A stretch of 64,000 nt of DNA from PALSA-350 sp963834445 (lineage in GTDB: Bacteria > Acidobacteriota > Terriglobia > Terriglobales > Acidobacteriaceae): positions 62,001-126,000 of the forward strand of contig CAWIBU010000001.1 in assembly GCA_963834445.1 (NCBI GenBank), in the 5' to 3' direction. This document shows positions 42,797 through 51,011 of this stretch, piece after piece (the stretch's first letter is position 1; each line of letters opens with the position of its first letter). The translations under genes and the position numbers were made by a program. Under the pieces are notes generated by a model that was not told the origin of the DNA, did no database searches, and worked only from the letters and a program-made list of their open reading frames with translations.

Positions 42797-43852
42797 TCAA
42801 GAATTGCTAATGGGATGGCTGAAAAGCAGGTCCCTCCACTTCGCTTCGCAGAAGAAGGTTCCGTCCGGATAAACCCGCTTGGGCTTGAAGTTGCCGCCGT
42901 ATTCCGGCTCTCGAATACGCTCCGGATAGGAGCGCGGCGAACTCCGATAATGAGACGCCGGCGTCTGCTGCTTGAGCGCTTCGTGTGGCCGCTCCTCGTT
43001 GTACTCGCGGCGGAATCGATCAAACGCCTCCTGTTGCGCTCTGCGATTGGCCGCCGGCGGCTTGGCTGTCTCCGCCTTTAAGGTGCGATGCATCCGTTCA
43101 TGGCGCCCGTTCTGCTCTGGGTGACCAGGCTTGATCCGCTCTGGCGCAATGCCTAATTTCATCCAGAAGATCGACAAACGCGAAATGCCCGCAATGGCCC
43201 GAGAGGCAAACGGCGCGCCGTTATCCGTTCGTATTCTCAGAGGCATGCCATACTCGCGAAACGCAGCCGTGAAGATCGCTTCGACGTGCTCGGTATTGGT
43301 CTTCTCCACGCTCTGACAGCGCAGCAGATAGCGGCTATGCGCATCCGTCGCCGTCAAGGGATCAATGCGTTCTCCTTTGCCGGTCAAAAACCAGCCTTTG
43401 AAGTCCGCGCACCATAGCTGATTGGCCTCTTCCACTTGTGCGAATGGTTGACTGTACACAGGCACCGTGCGTCGCTTGCGCTGAGGCGTGCTCAGACCCT
43501 TTCGCCGCAATAGGTCTCCAAACGTGCTCAGCACTGGCCACGGCACGGATTGCTTGTTCACCACCAGGTAGCCGCGCAGCTTCTTGGCTCCCCAACTCGG
43601 ATGGGCGTACTTCAACTGTAAAATCTGCTCCTCGATGCCGGCGTCGGTCCGATTCGGATGAACCTTCGCTCCATACCGACGATCCTTGAGTCCGCTCAAT
43701 CCTTCCATCTCATACCGGCCTACCCGCTCATATCCGGTCTTGCGCGCTATGCCGTGGATCCGGCTCAGCTCCGCCATTGTGTACTCTCCGCTGTCGTACT
43801 CCAAAACAAACCGCGTCCTCGCATCCACTAAATCCGTCACTTCCCAGGGCAT
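42797..43852 (-). CDS. IS481-family transposase
   Basis: A DDE transposase/integrase of about 351 residues. An N-terminal helix-turn-helix (LSRIHGIARKTGYERVGRYE) is followed by the integrase core with D in LWCADFKGWFL, D in IRTDNGAPFA, and E in the HERMHRTLKAE region. The family's usual tail after FSHPISN is absent: the frame ends there, so the 3' end is probably truncated. Two similar ~21-base sequences lie upstream (43893-43940). The ATG at 43852 is chosen over 43873. Confidence 0.8.
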   Translation of the reverse strand: MPWEVTDLVDARTRFVLEYDSGEYTMAELSRIHGIARKTGYERVGRYEMEGLSGLKDRRYGAKVHPNRTDAGIEEQILQLKYAHPSWGAKKLRGYLVVNKQSVPWPVLSTFGDLLRRKGLSTPQRKRRTVPVYSQPFAQVEEANQLWCADFKGWFLTGKGERIDPLTATDAHSRYLLRCQSVEKTNTEHVEAIFTAAFREYGMPLRIRTDNGAPFASRAIAGISRLSIFWMKLGIAPERIKPGHPEQNGRHERMHRTLKAETAKPPAANRRAQQEAFDRFRREYNEERPHEALKQQTPASHYRSSPRSYPERIREPEYGGNFKPKRVYPDGTFFCEAKWRDLLFSHPISNS

Positions 43853-43892
43853 TCCTTCTTGTATCTGCCCCACCGTGGGAACGAAAAGTGTT

Positions 43893-43940
43893 ACCTACAT
43901 GCCCGGTACCTTCTGTTACCCACTTGGCCGGTCCGTACCG
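43893..43940. repeat. IS481 end: two tandem ~21-base imperfect repeats
   Basis: TGTTACCTACATGCCCGGTA and TGTTACCCACTTGGCCGGTC occur in tandem immediately upstream of the transposase. Short tandem subterminal repeats of this type are the usual transposase-binding ends. No matching inverted copy is seen on the other side of the gene. Confidence 0.55.
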
Positions 43941-44090
43941 GTCTGTGCGGCACGGCTGAACCCGTGCCCTTCCAGGGTCGCGTTCTCACGCAGACTCTGA
44001 AGGCTGTAATCTGGCACGGCGCAGTAAACATTCAACGACGATCTGTGTGAGACACACCGGTAGTTGTTTAGATCGCGACCACTTAAGAAA

Positions 44091-44408
44091 TCACCGTCCA
44101 GGATTTCGGTTGACGCGACGTGATGGCGGAACGTAGTGAAATCGTATCAAATAGATTCTCTCGCCTTTGCCATGTTTGGCAACTTTGAGGAGATCCAGCA
44201 CTCCGAGAAATCCTGATGCACGCGCCAGCGCTGGAGTGATATCCGGGAAACCTATTGTCTCGATCGAATCCACCTCGATCTCACCCTCTTCCATCCGGTA
44301 TCGACTTCCCACGCTGACGCGTGGATTTATCCAGAACCTGACGGTGACAGTTATCTCTCCGCTGCGCACCCGCTCGCGTAATTTTTTGGTGAATACCATG
44401 CTAGACAT
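44091..44408 (-). CDS. ASCH/PUA-like small protein
   Basis: A 105-residue protein (FTKKLRERVRSGEITVTVRF, then VGSRYRMEEGEIEVDSIETI and KVAKHGKGERIYLIRFHYVP). The strand order with Gly-Glu turns resembles the ASCH/PUA-like RNA-binding fold seen in small bacterial proteins. The conserved RxxWxxPxV-type phrase (FWINPRVSVG) supports this. It lies six bases after the DUF5615 frame. ASCH proteins are proposed RNA-binding or nuclease-like regulators, some in toxin-antitoxin loci; that role is inferred here. Confidence 0.5.
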   Translation of the reverse strand: MSSMVFTKKLRERVRSGEITVTVRFWINPRVSVGSRYRMEEGEIEVDSIETIGFPDITPALARASGFLGVLDLLKVAKHGKGERIYLIRFHYVPPSRRVNRNPGR

Positions 44409-44413
44409 TATCT

Positions 44414-44851
44414 TTAGGTGCGGCCCGAACGTTCAACCGGTCGCCGGACCACGACGCGCGATCTTTCACACGTGCCCCGCGAACGGTGGGCGGCAAACGT
44501 CGTGCAGGCCAAACCAGATCGGGTCAGGTTTGCGCCAGCGAGTCGGCCACAACCCAGGCGGCGCCGATCAGAGCCAGATTCAGGGCGCTTTCGGTCCAGT
44601 TGGAGTTTACTCGCCGGACGGGAGTGGAACTTTTCGGAAAGTACCACTCCCGTCTGGCAACTAATCTTCTGCTGGTAGACAAGGTTGCGGTCAGCAGTCA
44701 CCATAACCTCGAAGCCATCTTGCTCCGCAGCCTGCAGCAGCTCACCGTTCTTTAGGGACGACCAACCCAACTGCGCGGACCGGATTACTTGGTGGTGTGC
44801 GAGGAAACGCGCAAGCGGGCGCGGCGCATTCTGATCCAATAACACTTTCAA
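44414..44851 (-). pseudogene. DUF5615 PIN-like toxin, C-terminus interrupted by a hairpin
   Basis: The first ~61 residues (KVLLDQNAPRPLARFLAHHQ, then EVMVTADRNLVYQQ) match DUF5615 PIN-like toxins, with the conserved N-terminal Asp and the TADRN motif. After VYQQ the match ends. A 38-base hairpin (44617-44654, 17-pair stem with one mismatch) lies just beyond, and the rest of the frame is basic and unrelated. The TTG start overlaps the DUF433 antitoxin stop by four bases. The toxin is probably disabled by an inserted palindrome. Confidence 0.6.
44617..44654. repeat. 38-base hairpin inside the DUF5615 toxin frame
   Basis: GACGGGAGTGGAACTTTT pairs with GAAAGTACCACTCCCGTC: 17 pairs including a terminal G-T wobble, with a single internal A-A mismatch. 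It could be a miniature palindromic insertion. Confidence 0.7.
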
Positions 44852-45066
44852 GAACGAAGCGCGGGCTGGCGACTGTCGCGATAGGATAGGACGGCCGAAA
44901 TGTCTTCTGGATTGAGATCGAAGTTGTAGGAAATCTCTTCAATGGACTCGCCACCGTCCTTGCTGGCAAGGACCTGATCCACGGGTACACGCGTGCCTTT
45001 AATCAGCGGAACCCCGCTAACCTTACCTGGCACGACTTCAACGAGTTTGCAATCTTTCCAGTCCAA
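44848..45066 (-). CDS. DUF433-family antitoxin
   Basis: A 72-residue protein with the DUF433 core (PGKVSGVPLIKGTRVPVDQV, LASKDGGESIEEISYNFDLN, PEDISAVLSYRDS), the winged-helix antitoxin family that partners PIN-like DUF5615 toxins. It overlaps the toxin start by four bases (TTGA). IS1380 copy 1 begins 26 bases upstream of its ATG, so its native promoter may have been displaced. Confidence 0.85.
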   Translation of the reverse strand: MDWKDCKLVEVVPGKVSGVPLIKGTRVPVDQVLASKDGGESIEEISYNFDLNPEDISAVLSYRDSRQPALRS

Positions 45067-45091
45067 GTCACGCCCCTTGGCTGTATTTTAG

Positions 45092-46777
45092 CCCGCATTT
45101 CTCACCATAAACGATTTTGCGCCAGGATCGACGGTGCGATACCCTCCGTTGCCGCGCTTGGGAGTGATGGGTTGGTCGACCGAGATAATTTCTGGCGTGC
45201 GACGACCTGTTTGGTGGTGAGCGAGAGTCATTTTGGCATGGCTCCGCCCAGCCGGGGTTGGGTCAAGGTGGACTTGGAATTGGTCGCCCGCCGCAGTTTC
45301 AGCAGCGCAGGGCATGGAAGGCTTGTGTGAAGAGTTCTTTCCAGGGATAAGCCGAGTTGAGCTGAAGCAGGATGCGGCGCACGCTGATGCGCACGATGGC
45401 GCCGATCTTGAACAGCTTGATTCGGATGGTATCGACCTGAGCTTGCGCCCATTCGGTGCCTTGGAGGCCCAGTCGGCGTAGGGCCTCCATCAGCGTGTAG
45501 GCCATTGCGGAGAAGTAGAGGCGCAACTGATTACCCTTCATCTCGTCGGTGGACAGCCGGTCAGCGAACAGGCACATCTGTTCCTTGATGCGGTTTTCCA
45601 TTTCACCACGGGCGCAGTAGAACTTCTCGTAAAGAGCCTGGTCGGGCCATTGCTCCGGGGTCAGCGAAGTGACCACGAAGCGCGGGTTCTCGCCCTTGTC
45701 GAGATACTCGGCTTTGGCCACCACGCGACGGTCGCGCGACCAGCTGCGGCGCGTGGTATAGGGGAAGCTGGTAAAGACGCGCGCCGCCTTGGCGGTGCTC
45801 TGGTGAAGCAGACGAGCTTGCTGCATCTGGGCGCCGATGATCTTCTGCAACCGTTTGTTGCGCGCCAAGCCAAACAGATAATCCACCTTGTTGGCCTCGC
45901 ACCAGCCCATCAACTCTTCGCGGCAGAAGCCGGAGTCGGCGCGCAACACGATCCGTGTCTGCGGCCATCGCTGCCGCAGTTGGGCAACGATGCGGCTCAC
46001 TTCCTCCACCGCACCGGCGGCTGCATCCTGGTTAGCCGCCCGCAGGCGCGCGCACAGTAACTGGTCGCCGGCAAAGATATACAGTGGCAAATAGCAGTAG
46101 CTGCCATAGTAGCCGTGGAAGAAGCGCTCCGGCTGATGACCGTAAAGCGGGATATCGGTGGCGTCCAGGTCCAGCACGATCTGTTCCGGCGCACTGCGAT
46201 GTGACTCCAGAAACAGCTCCCCTAACAAGCGGTCCAGAGACTCCGAAGAGTAGCTGATCTTGTGATAGCGACCGCTGCGGCCAACCAGTTCCAGCCGGTT
46301 CAGCGTGCTCTTGCCAGCCAGCGGCTTATCCAGCTCGCGCTTACCGCTGAGCAACGCCAGCAGCGGGTCGGAGCGCAACTGCTCATGATCGTTCAGGTCT
46401 TCGTACCCCAACGCCAGACCGAAGATACGCTGCGCCAGCATCTCAGAAAGCTGGTGCTTGACCAGCAACGGCGATCGGCCGTCGACAAAGCTGCCCGTCA
46501 GCCGACCCAGCAGGTTGATCTTGCGGTCCACCTCGCGCAACAGCAGCGCTCCGCCGTCGCTGGAAACCTGACCGGCGGTAAAGCCTGCCTCCACCCGACG
46601 CGAAAAATGGTCTGTAAATGAAAACGATTCTTGGCTACACTCTGTCATCAGAAAGGCCGCCCTTCTTCGGCTGTCACTACGTCTCGACAACGCAGTTATG
46701 CCATGAAAAGACGGCCTTTCCAAGCCACTTTCTAAATGCCCCCCACCGTTCTGCCTCTTGATCGTGAGAAATGCGGG
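45092..46777 (-). mobile_element. IS1380-family insertion sequence, complete copy 1
   Basis: A 1,686-base element with terminal inverted repeats CCCGCATTTCTCAC (45092-45105 and 46764-46777) and a 4-base target duplication TTAG (45088-45091 and 46778-46781). It contains one intact transposase gene. The second copy at 56093-58816 is nearly identical in shared parts, so both are recent. Confidence 0.9.
45299..46648 (-). CDS. IS1380-family transposase
   Basis: A 449-residue DDE transposase. The N-terminus FTDHFSRRVEAGFTAGQVSS is followed by the catalytic Asp in LDLDATDIPLYGH, Asp in VLRADSGFC, and Glu in the RGEMENRIKE motif. The ATG at 46648 starts MTECSQ; an open extension to 46723 is part of the element leader. 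Uninterrupted, so presumably active. Confidence 0.9.
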   Translation of the reverse strand: MTECSQESFSFTDHFSRRVEAGFTAGQVSSDGGALLLREVDRKINLLGRLTGSFVDGRSPLLVKHQLSEMLAQRIFGLALGYEDLNDHEQLRSDPLLALLSGKRELDKPLAGKSTLNRLELVGRSGRYHKISYSSESLDRLLGELFLESHRSAPEQIVLDLDATDIPLYGHQPERFFHGYYGSYCYLPLYIFAGDQLLCARLRAANQDAAAGAVEEVSRIVAQLRQRWPQTRIVLRADSGFCREELMGWCEANKVDYLFGLARNKRLQKIIGAQMQQARLLHQSTAKAARVFTSFPYTTRRSWSRDRRVVAKAEYLDKGENPRFVVTSLTPEQWPDQALYEKFYCARGEMENRIKEQMCLFADRLSTDEMKGNQLRLYFSAMAYTLMEALRRLGLQGTEWAQAQVDTIRIKLFKIGAIVRISVRRILLQLNSAYPWKELFTQAFHALRC

Positions 46778-46945
46778 TTAGGCTAGTTTGCCGTCATTGG
46801 AAAAGCATGATCGTCAGCCGCCAGCATAGGATCGAGCAGTGGCGAGAATTTCTATGGCACGTTTGCACTGCGCTCGAGGTTTGTCCGAAAAGCCGACGTC
46901 CATTTAAGCGGAGCGGATCTCTGAGACTCTGTGCCTTGGCTTCAT

Positions 46946-48007
46946 GGGGAATTATTTCGTCTGACCCCAATCTCCTCATCCATCCCCGGCTTTGACTCCC
47001 CGTCGGTCCAGGGTACTGAGCCGAATTGGGTACTGACGCCCGCGGTGAACTTCGATACGACAGCTTATGCCAACTCCTATCTTGTCTATTGGGTCGTGAC
47101 GTGGATGGAGGACGCAAACGGCAATCTGATTCCGGAGATGCCCGGCCACGGGCTCAAGGCGAACCCCGGCCCGCTGACGTTGCAGCAGATCGGCCAGGTT
47201 CCGGTGGAAGCGTATAGCAACAATGTGGGCATGTATGGCGTGAATTCGCCGTTCTTCATATTCCCCGCCCAGACGGCGGCAGAGACGGCGCAGACGACTA
47301 TCGGCAATCTACAGAGAGTGACCCTGGAGACAGACCATGAGCTTTTGTTAGAGCAACCGGCAAAGGTCATGATGCAACTGCGCGCGGAGAATGGGCCGCT
47401 CGACTCCGTGGTGCTGACCTATTACGATGGCGACCCCAGAAGAGGCGGCAAGCCTTTTGATGCGCAAAGGATCGCGCATATGGATCCGGGCGTGACCTAC
47501 TCGCACCGCGCCTTTTTCCATCCAGAGGCCTGCGGAGTGCACAAGTTGTATGCTCGCGCCTGGGCCAATGACCAGGCGGATGTGCTTGGCGAGTTCACGA
47601 CCGCGGTGGTCATTCGACCGGCGGAGAGCGTAGACGCCTTGATTACCTCGACCGCGGGCACAGAGATGTCCCGCGAACTTCGCCTGAGTCTGCTGGCTTT
47701 GCTCGAAGTGTCCTTAGACGACTTCAAGTGCGGTCGAGCAGTCGCAGGCCTGCACGGATTGGAAAGCTATGTACGCAAGCTATCAGCCGCGAGCGGTAGG
47801 CAGATTGGCGATGATTTTGCCAAACGCCTTATCGGACAGGCGGAGGTAGTTACAGACTGTGTTTCCACGGGCGCCGTGTCCCGAGGCGAGGGAGACGAAG
47901 GGAGATGGAGGGAGAGCCTACCTATTGCGGCTGTTCCAGCAGACACGCATCGCGTCCACTAATCCCGCTGAGATCGATGTCGGGATCCGTGTTACGAAAT
48001 AACCCCT
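46946..48007. other. Inverted motif pair flanking a truncated secreted-protein gene
   Basis: GGGGAATTATTTCGTCTGAC (46946-46965) and ACGAAATAACCCC in the opposite orientation (47994-48006) bound the 1-kb gene fragment between them. Similar motifs occur at 42338, 54676 and 55770. They may be ends of a non-autonomous element. Confidence 0.4.
46970..47962 (+). pseudogene. Secreted multi-domain protein gene, 5' truncated
   Basis: The frame encodes a protein lacking a start: it opens with SSIPGFDSPSVQGTEPNWVL, directly after the TTTCGTCTG-type motif. It contains VYWVVTWMEDANGNLIPEMP, a beta-sandwich (VTLETDHELLLEQPAKVMMQ) and an all-helical tail (FKCGRAVAGLHGLESYVRKL). A secreted, possibly metallophosphatase- or CARDB-linked protein is suspected, but the N-terminal part is missing. 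The usual export signal is absent because of truncation. Confidence 0.55.
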
Positions 48008-48151
48008 CATCCATTATCACTCGATTTGTTAAAGGGGAAACCTGGGTAGGAAACCTGCGGACGTTCACCACGTTTACCGAATCAAATCCACAAGTCGCCG
48101 CTTTCTTTAGTTGCATCAACTTCCTTCTTGAGAGCGTCTACACTATTAATA

Positions 48152-49453
48152 ATGCAGCGACCTTTCCGCAAGCCTCGTTTGTTTCTCTCGTGCGCGCTGG
48201 CAGTCGCTGCGCTCTTTCGACTATGCCCTGGCGCGCAGGCCGCACCCCTGCAGATTTGGCATCATGGGCCGCGACCTTTGGTTGTCGGCTACTTCCCCGG
48301 ATTTGAGCAGCCATACGCTAAACCCTTTTACGTGAAAACCCTGATCGCCAACCACAGCGTTAAGCTGCTGGACCAGATAAACTATTCGCAGGGCTCCGTC
48401 GCCGGCGGACGCTGCTCGGTCGCCAATCGCAAAAACGACCTGGATACCGTCTACACGCGCGCCAACAGCGTGAACGGCAGAGCAGACAATCCTCGCTCGC
48501 CGTTTCGCGGGTACTTCCACCAACTCAAGGAACTGAAGCTCCGCCATCCGCATTTGAAGGTTCTAATTTCGCTGGAGGGGGAGCCTGCAAGCTTCCGGGA
48601 AGGGGCAAAGCCGGAAAACCGGCGCGCATTCGTCGCCTCGTGTATCGATACTTTCCTGCGCGGCCATTTTGCCCCCGGGATCTATGAGCCCGGTGTGTTT
48701 GACGGGTTTGATATTGACTGGGAGTCGCCGCAACAGAACGAGGCTGCCGATTTCCTGGCGTTGGTGGCGGAGTTCCGCCGCCAGATGAACGCTCTGCGCC
48801 CCGGATTGCGGCTCTCGATTGCGGTTGGCGATGCGCCCCAAATGCTGCCGGGTACCGACTTCGCGGCGCTTTCGTCGCTGGTGGATCAGGTAGGCATTAT
48901 GAACTACGACTACAGCGGCCCGTGGAGTGATACTACCGGCTTTATCGCACCGCTCTACGCCAACCCCGCAGACCCCGGTTCTTCCAGCAGCATTGAGCGA
49001 AGCATTGCCAACTATCAGGCGGTGGGCGTGCCTTTGAAAAAAATGCTCATGGGCCTACCCTTCTACGGTTACAGCTGGACCAGGGTTGACGATGTAAATG
49101 ATGGTCTTTTTCAGAGCGGCAAGGGCGTGCGTGACGACAAGCCTTACCACTACATCCGCGCACTCGCTGCCACCTCTTCGGTCCACCGCGATCCGCGGTC
49201 GCAGGCACCCTGGCTTTTCGACGGCGAGATTTTCTGGACCTATGAAGACCCGGTTTCCGTTCGCTACAAGGTCAGCTACGCCGCCCACCAGCACCTTGCC
49301 GGCATTATGATCTGGGAACTGAGCGGCGACACCGAAGATGCCGAACTGCTTCGCGTTGCCCAGCATTCGCTCAGGCGCCCCATGGTTACCAGCGACGTGG
49401 AAGAGACCGCCGGCGACGCAGTGCCGGCTTCCTCCGCTCAGCACTTCAATTAA
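48152..49453 (+). CDS. GH18-family glycoside hydrolase (chitinase-like)
   Basis: A 433-residue exported enzyme (signal peptide ending AQA-A). The catalytic GH18 motif DGFDIDWE is intact, with Glu as the acid/base; the barrel strands MNYDYSG, MGLPFYGYSW and IMIWELSGD are recognisable. GH18 enzymes cleave chitin or related beta-1,4-N-acetylglucosamine polymers by substrate-assisted retaining catalysis. Convergent with a second GH18 gene and near a large TonB-dependent receptor, suggesting a chitin-utilisation locus. The start ATG at 48152 lacks a strong ribosome site. Confidence 0.9.
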   Translation: MQRPFRKPRLFLSCALAVAALFRLCPGAQAAPLQIWHHGPRPLVVGYFPGFEQPYAKPFYVKTLIANHSVKLLDQINYSQGSVAGGRCSVANRKNDLDTVYTRANSVNGRADNPRSPFRGYFHQLKELKLRHPHLKVLISLEGEPASFREGAKPENRRAFVASCIDTFLRGHFAPGIYEPGVFDGFDIDWESPQQNEAADFLALVAEFRRQMNALRPGLRLSIAVGDAPQMLPGTDFAALSSLVDQVGIMNYDYSGPWSDTTGFIAPLYANPADPGSSSSIERSIANYQAVGVPLKKMLMGLPFYGYSWTRVDDVNDGLFQSGKGVRDDKPYHYIRALAATSSVHRDPRSQAPWLFDGEIFWTYEDPVSVRYKVSYAAHQHLAGIMIWELSGDTEDAELLRVAQHSLRRPMVTSDVEETAGDAVPASSAQHFN

Positions 49454-49507
49454 GACGACCCAAGGGGAAACGTAACCACGCTCAGTCCGGCAACCCCTCC
49501 CTCATCG

Positions 49508-50662
49508 CTACCGTGCCTTGCGGCCATCCTGCACAGAGCGCCCGGGCTTCAGTCCAGAGCCCACCGCGTCGAGTAAAACGCCCGAAGGATCGCTCTCATA
49601 ATCCCAGAACATGACCCCCTTGAGATGCTGCTTCTTCACGTATTTGCATTTCGCGGCAAGCGACTCCGGATCTTCATAGGAAACGAAAATCTGCTTACCG
49701 GCGTTGTAAAGAGAGGGCGCGGAAGCGGCAGCGTCCCAATGGCGTGTATAGCCATGGCCCAGCATCGTGCTCACGATCGCGGGATACGTTGCGTAGGCGT
49801 CTGGAACGGGTTGACCCGGTTGAAAGAGCCCATGGTTGGCCGCCGGCACATGGCCCCAGACATGCCCGTAAAAGGGAACGCCGAGCACAAGTTTCCGGGC
49901 CGCCACACCGGCTTGCTCAAATTCGCGTACCGATCGATCTGCGGAGACGGCCTTCGGGTCAGCCGGGTCAATGAACAAAGGTGCGTGGTTACCGGTCGGT
50001 TTGCCGGCCTCCGGTTCATAGTAGTCGTAGGCCATCAGGTTCACGGTGTCAACGTACTTCCCTACCTCGCTCATCTCAGTGTGTTCGAGAAACTCCCTCG
50101 ACGCGCCGGCAGCGATGGTGAGGTAAAGAGGACGGTGGAGAGTGCCGGCCATCGTATCGAAGCGGCGACGGAGCTCCTTGAGCAATAGCGTGTAGGTCTG
50201 CTTATCTTCAGGGCGAAATGTATTATCGGCGCCGCTCATGCCGGGATATTCCCAGTCAACGTCCAGGCCATCGAGATGGTAGCGGGTAATAAATGCCGCA
50301 ACGCTATCGATGAAAACGGAGCGACTGGCGGGCGTCAACGCCGCGTCTGAAAATCCGCCCGACCAAGTCCAGCCGCCAACGGAAATCAGGACGGTGAGGT
50401 GCGGATTGTCTTTCTTAAGCGCGGTGAGTGCGGCAAAATTGACCGCATCTTCTGGCCCCCCCTCCACCATGCGCCCCTGCGCAATGTTGGCGAAGGCATA
50501 GTTCACGCGCGTCAACTTTCTGGCATCGATCTCGCCCGGCGTGAGCGCCCGGCCATCGGCGAAGACGTACGCTGCAACAACCGGTTCGGAGTCCGGGGAT
50601 GATTGCGGCTGGCTCCATACGCGACCGGTTAGCGTGACAAACAGGAGGGCGGCGCTCCCCAT
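49508..50662 (-). CDS. GH18-family chitinase-like protein
   Basis: A 384-residue exported GH18 enzyme. The catalytic motif is DGLDVDWEYPG with the acid/base Glu; LTVLISVGGWTWSGGFS, MAYDYYEPEAG, GVPFYGHVWG and GVMFWDYESD are the other conserved strands. The ATG at 50662 precedes a signal peptide (ALLFVTLTGRVWSQ). It is closer to classical chitinases (SVGGWTWSGGFS) than its convergent neighbour at 48152, so the two may have different products or substrates. Confidence 0.9.
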   Translation of the reverse strand: MGSAALLFVTLTGRVWSQPQSSPDSEPVVAAYVFADGRALTPGEIDARKLTRVNYAFANIAQGRMVEGGPEDAVNFAALTALKKDNPHLTVLISVGGWTWSGGFSDAALTPASRSVFIDSVAAFITRYHLDGLDVDWEYPGMSGADNTFRPEDKQTYTLLLKELRRRFDTMAGTLHRPLYLTIAAGASREFLEHTEMSEVGKYVDTVNLMAYDYYEPEAGKPTGNHAPLFIDPADPKAVSADRSVREFEQAGVAARKLVLGVPFYGHVWGHVPAANHGLFQPGQPVPDAYATYPAIVSTMLGHGYTRHWDAAASAPSLYNAGKQIFVSYEDPESLAAKCKYVKKQHLKGVMFWDYESDPSGVLLDAVGSGLKPGRSVQDGRKAR

Positions 50663-50894
50663 GGTCAGAATCTTTCGGTGAACGATATGACGGCACGAAA
50701 AAGGGTAACGCGCAACGTGCCTGGACCAGGATGATACTTGCAATGACCGCCTCCATGGAGCGCCGGCCGTCGATTGGCCGGCATCCGATGCCAGCGTATA
50801 TGCGATGAAGTCCGTTTCGCAAACCCCGCCGGTTGTCACTGGGCGTCAGCGAACGGCGTTTTCTCCCTCGCAGGTTTCCCCGTAAAAGTTTGCT

Positions 50895-50908
50895 TGACAT
50901 TGCTGTCA
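50895..50908. promoter_or_regulatory. TGACA-N4-TGTCA dyad before the TonB-dependent receptor
   Basis: A perfect 5-base inverted repeat (TGACATTGCTGTCA) overlapping a TTGACA-like -35 element at 50894, 103 bases before the receptor ATG (51012) and between two divergent genes. It is a candidate operator shared by GH18 and receptor. Confidence 0.4.
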
Positions 50909-51011
50909 CATTCGCGGGATGCTACGCCTATTGTTCCTATTAAAACGATTCAAGTCTTCATGCAAACGGGGCCCAGGCTTCAAGATTCGACTTTTCGGAG
51001 ATGCCCCACGG

